From assembly GCA_030141605.1 (NCBI GenBank), contig JAQGDQ010000522.1, forward strand, positions 62,001 through 126,000: DNA of 64,000 nt. Direction: 5' to 3'. The position numbers and the translations under genes are program-made. The notes under the pieces were generated by a model. It saw only the letters and a list, made by a program, of their open reading frames with translations. It ran no database searches and was not told the origin of the DNA. The DNA is from Tubiluchus corallicola (Eukaryota; Priapulida; Priapulimorpha; Priapulimorphida; Tubiluchidae). The number at the start of each line of letters is the position of its first letter. Position 1 is the stretch's first letter. Positions 62,986 to 64,000 of the stretch are shown here, one piece after another.

Positions 62986-63488
62986 CTACAAACATTGTAA
63001 ATGTTAATCGCTGATAACTGCTTACGTGTGTTTACAATCATTGTACATTTAAACTATGAAAAGTACTAGTGCTTATAATAGTAAGAAAATAAGTACGTAA
63101 GCATTTTTTGTCATTATATTAGGATACAGATAATGAAATTAGTGTGGTTCTACGTACTGCAACAAAACGAAATTAAATAAATTGCAATCAGTTTGATCAA
63201 TGGATAAAATATAAACAGTGATAATAATGCTGCAAGTTTAGGCCGGCCACAAAAAAATGTTTCTGTCTTACCCCATGAGGAAAGTTTTGATTTTTTGAAA
63301 AAATAACGTTTTTTAGGCTTTGCGAATGTTTAAAACTGAATCGTGGAATGTTTAGAATCAGTTGAAATGAAAGTTTGTTTATTTCCCACTGGTTAGCAGT
63401 AATGTTTTAAATTTTTTTAATGCTCATTTTTTCACACTTCGTTTTTTAGTTTCGCATTACTAAATCAACGTATAATTATCGATTATTG
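62986..63488. other. Intron right of exon 1, no recognised feature
   Basis: Searched specifically for the missing first half of the upstream Ig (a Cys...Trp pattern with a donor) and found none. 63826-64000 likewise shows nothing. Confidence 0.5.
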
Positions 63489-63825
63489 CAGTGGTTCCCA
63501 AACTAGGGGTAAATTACCCCCCGGGGGTAATATGGTTTTTTTGGGGGGGTAACGGGCACCCCTCTGAAAATTTTTAAAACTTCGCTCGGAATGCATTTTA
63601 CGTAGTTTTCTTCTTGAAGAGACTGCCTCCGGCAGGCAACACTGTGTCATGGGGTCCATCATTCGCACGTCCATAAATAATTTTGCTTATTATTGTGGCA
63701 TATAATAATGTGGCATATACGTGTGTTTACTTTTTGAGTTGGAGAAGTAGTACTAGGTGGGGGGTAATGGACACGACCGGGTTTCCCGATTTGGGTAACG
63801 GTCCGAGAAAGTTTGGGAACCACTG
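63489..63825. mobile_element. hAT-like MITE with perfect 8-bp TSD
   Basis: Ends CAGTGGTTCCCAAACT and GTTTGGGAACCACTG, 337 bp. Flanked by GATTATTG at 63481-63488 and 63826-63833 exactly. G-runs and C-runs near the left terminus; no transposase. Confidence 0.92.
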
Positions 63826-64000
63826 GATTATTGTATAGTCTCTCTTTTGTATCATGAACGTGTGTATGTTCTGATAATTATGGTAGAAGTGGCAACACTA
63901 CTCGGCCGTTAATACACCGATTTGGCGGAAAATTTAACGCGTTTTAGCCTTCAGTACAATGAACACCATGCACAATGGCAACCCTGGCTGAGAGTTAGCC

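Overview
This is animal nuclear DNA. Exons are short and relatively GC-rich, with canonical GT/AG splice sites, and lie in long AT-rich introns full of minisatellites and small DNA-transposon remnants. No bacterial or viral gene is seen. The only gene I can support runs on the minus strand across almost the whole window (62985 down to 1248). It is open at both ends and encodes a giant tandem-Ig muscle protein of the titin family, of the sallimus/kettin type. Such proteins are known from arthropods and nematodes, so the source is an ecdysozoan. Most likely it is an arthropod, but the sequence does not settle which.

I traced 42 exons by hand. They total 12,910 nt (one split base plus 4,303 codons) and the reading frame continues across every junction. 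Thirty of the 42 donors are phase 1. They encode 33 complete Ig domains plus half an Ig at each edge. In gene order: (i) 62985-51850, the N-terminal Z-disc-type Ig domains with a Ser/Arg and Gly-Tyr-Glu-Ser spacer; (ii) 50360-49662, a charged spacer with repeated ETIYLKPV motifs and one Ig; (iii) 47088 to about 41000, eleven Ig domains with short spacers forming a three-domain A-B-C super-repeat (ABC ABC ABC AB); (iv) about 41000-5637, classic kettin Ig-plus-linker modules with linkers of the form DTQLPEG...I..LE; (v) 4521-1248, two Ig units of another subtype joined by an acidic/proline-rich spacer. In region iv most Ig domains are split at one fixed phase-1 position, so that ten separate exons of exactly 144 nt encode the second half of an Ig.

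The introns hold at least eighteen tandem arrays with units from 6 bp to several hundred bp. Several abut exons. At exons 2, 7, 8, 22 and 32 the array reaches to between 5 and about 70 nt of the 3' splice site, and at exons 2, 7 and 8 the units resemble that intron's own branch-point or acceptor region. At exons 13 and 15 an array lies within about 35 nt of the 5' splice site. Other intron content: hAT-like elements (several with 8-bp target duplications), a TA-flanked CAGTGTTCCCTC family, a piggyBac-like element nested inside another element, Tigger-like pieces, two LINE ORF2 C-terminal remnants with 3' tails, a tRNA-derived SINE head and an unclassified repeat of about 0.6 kb. I saw no CRISPR array, functional tRNA or rRNA, or second protein-coding gene.

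Family assignments rest on pattern recognition and remembered knowledge of fly Sallimus; no database search was possible. Repeat edges are accurate to roughly 5-30 bp.
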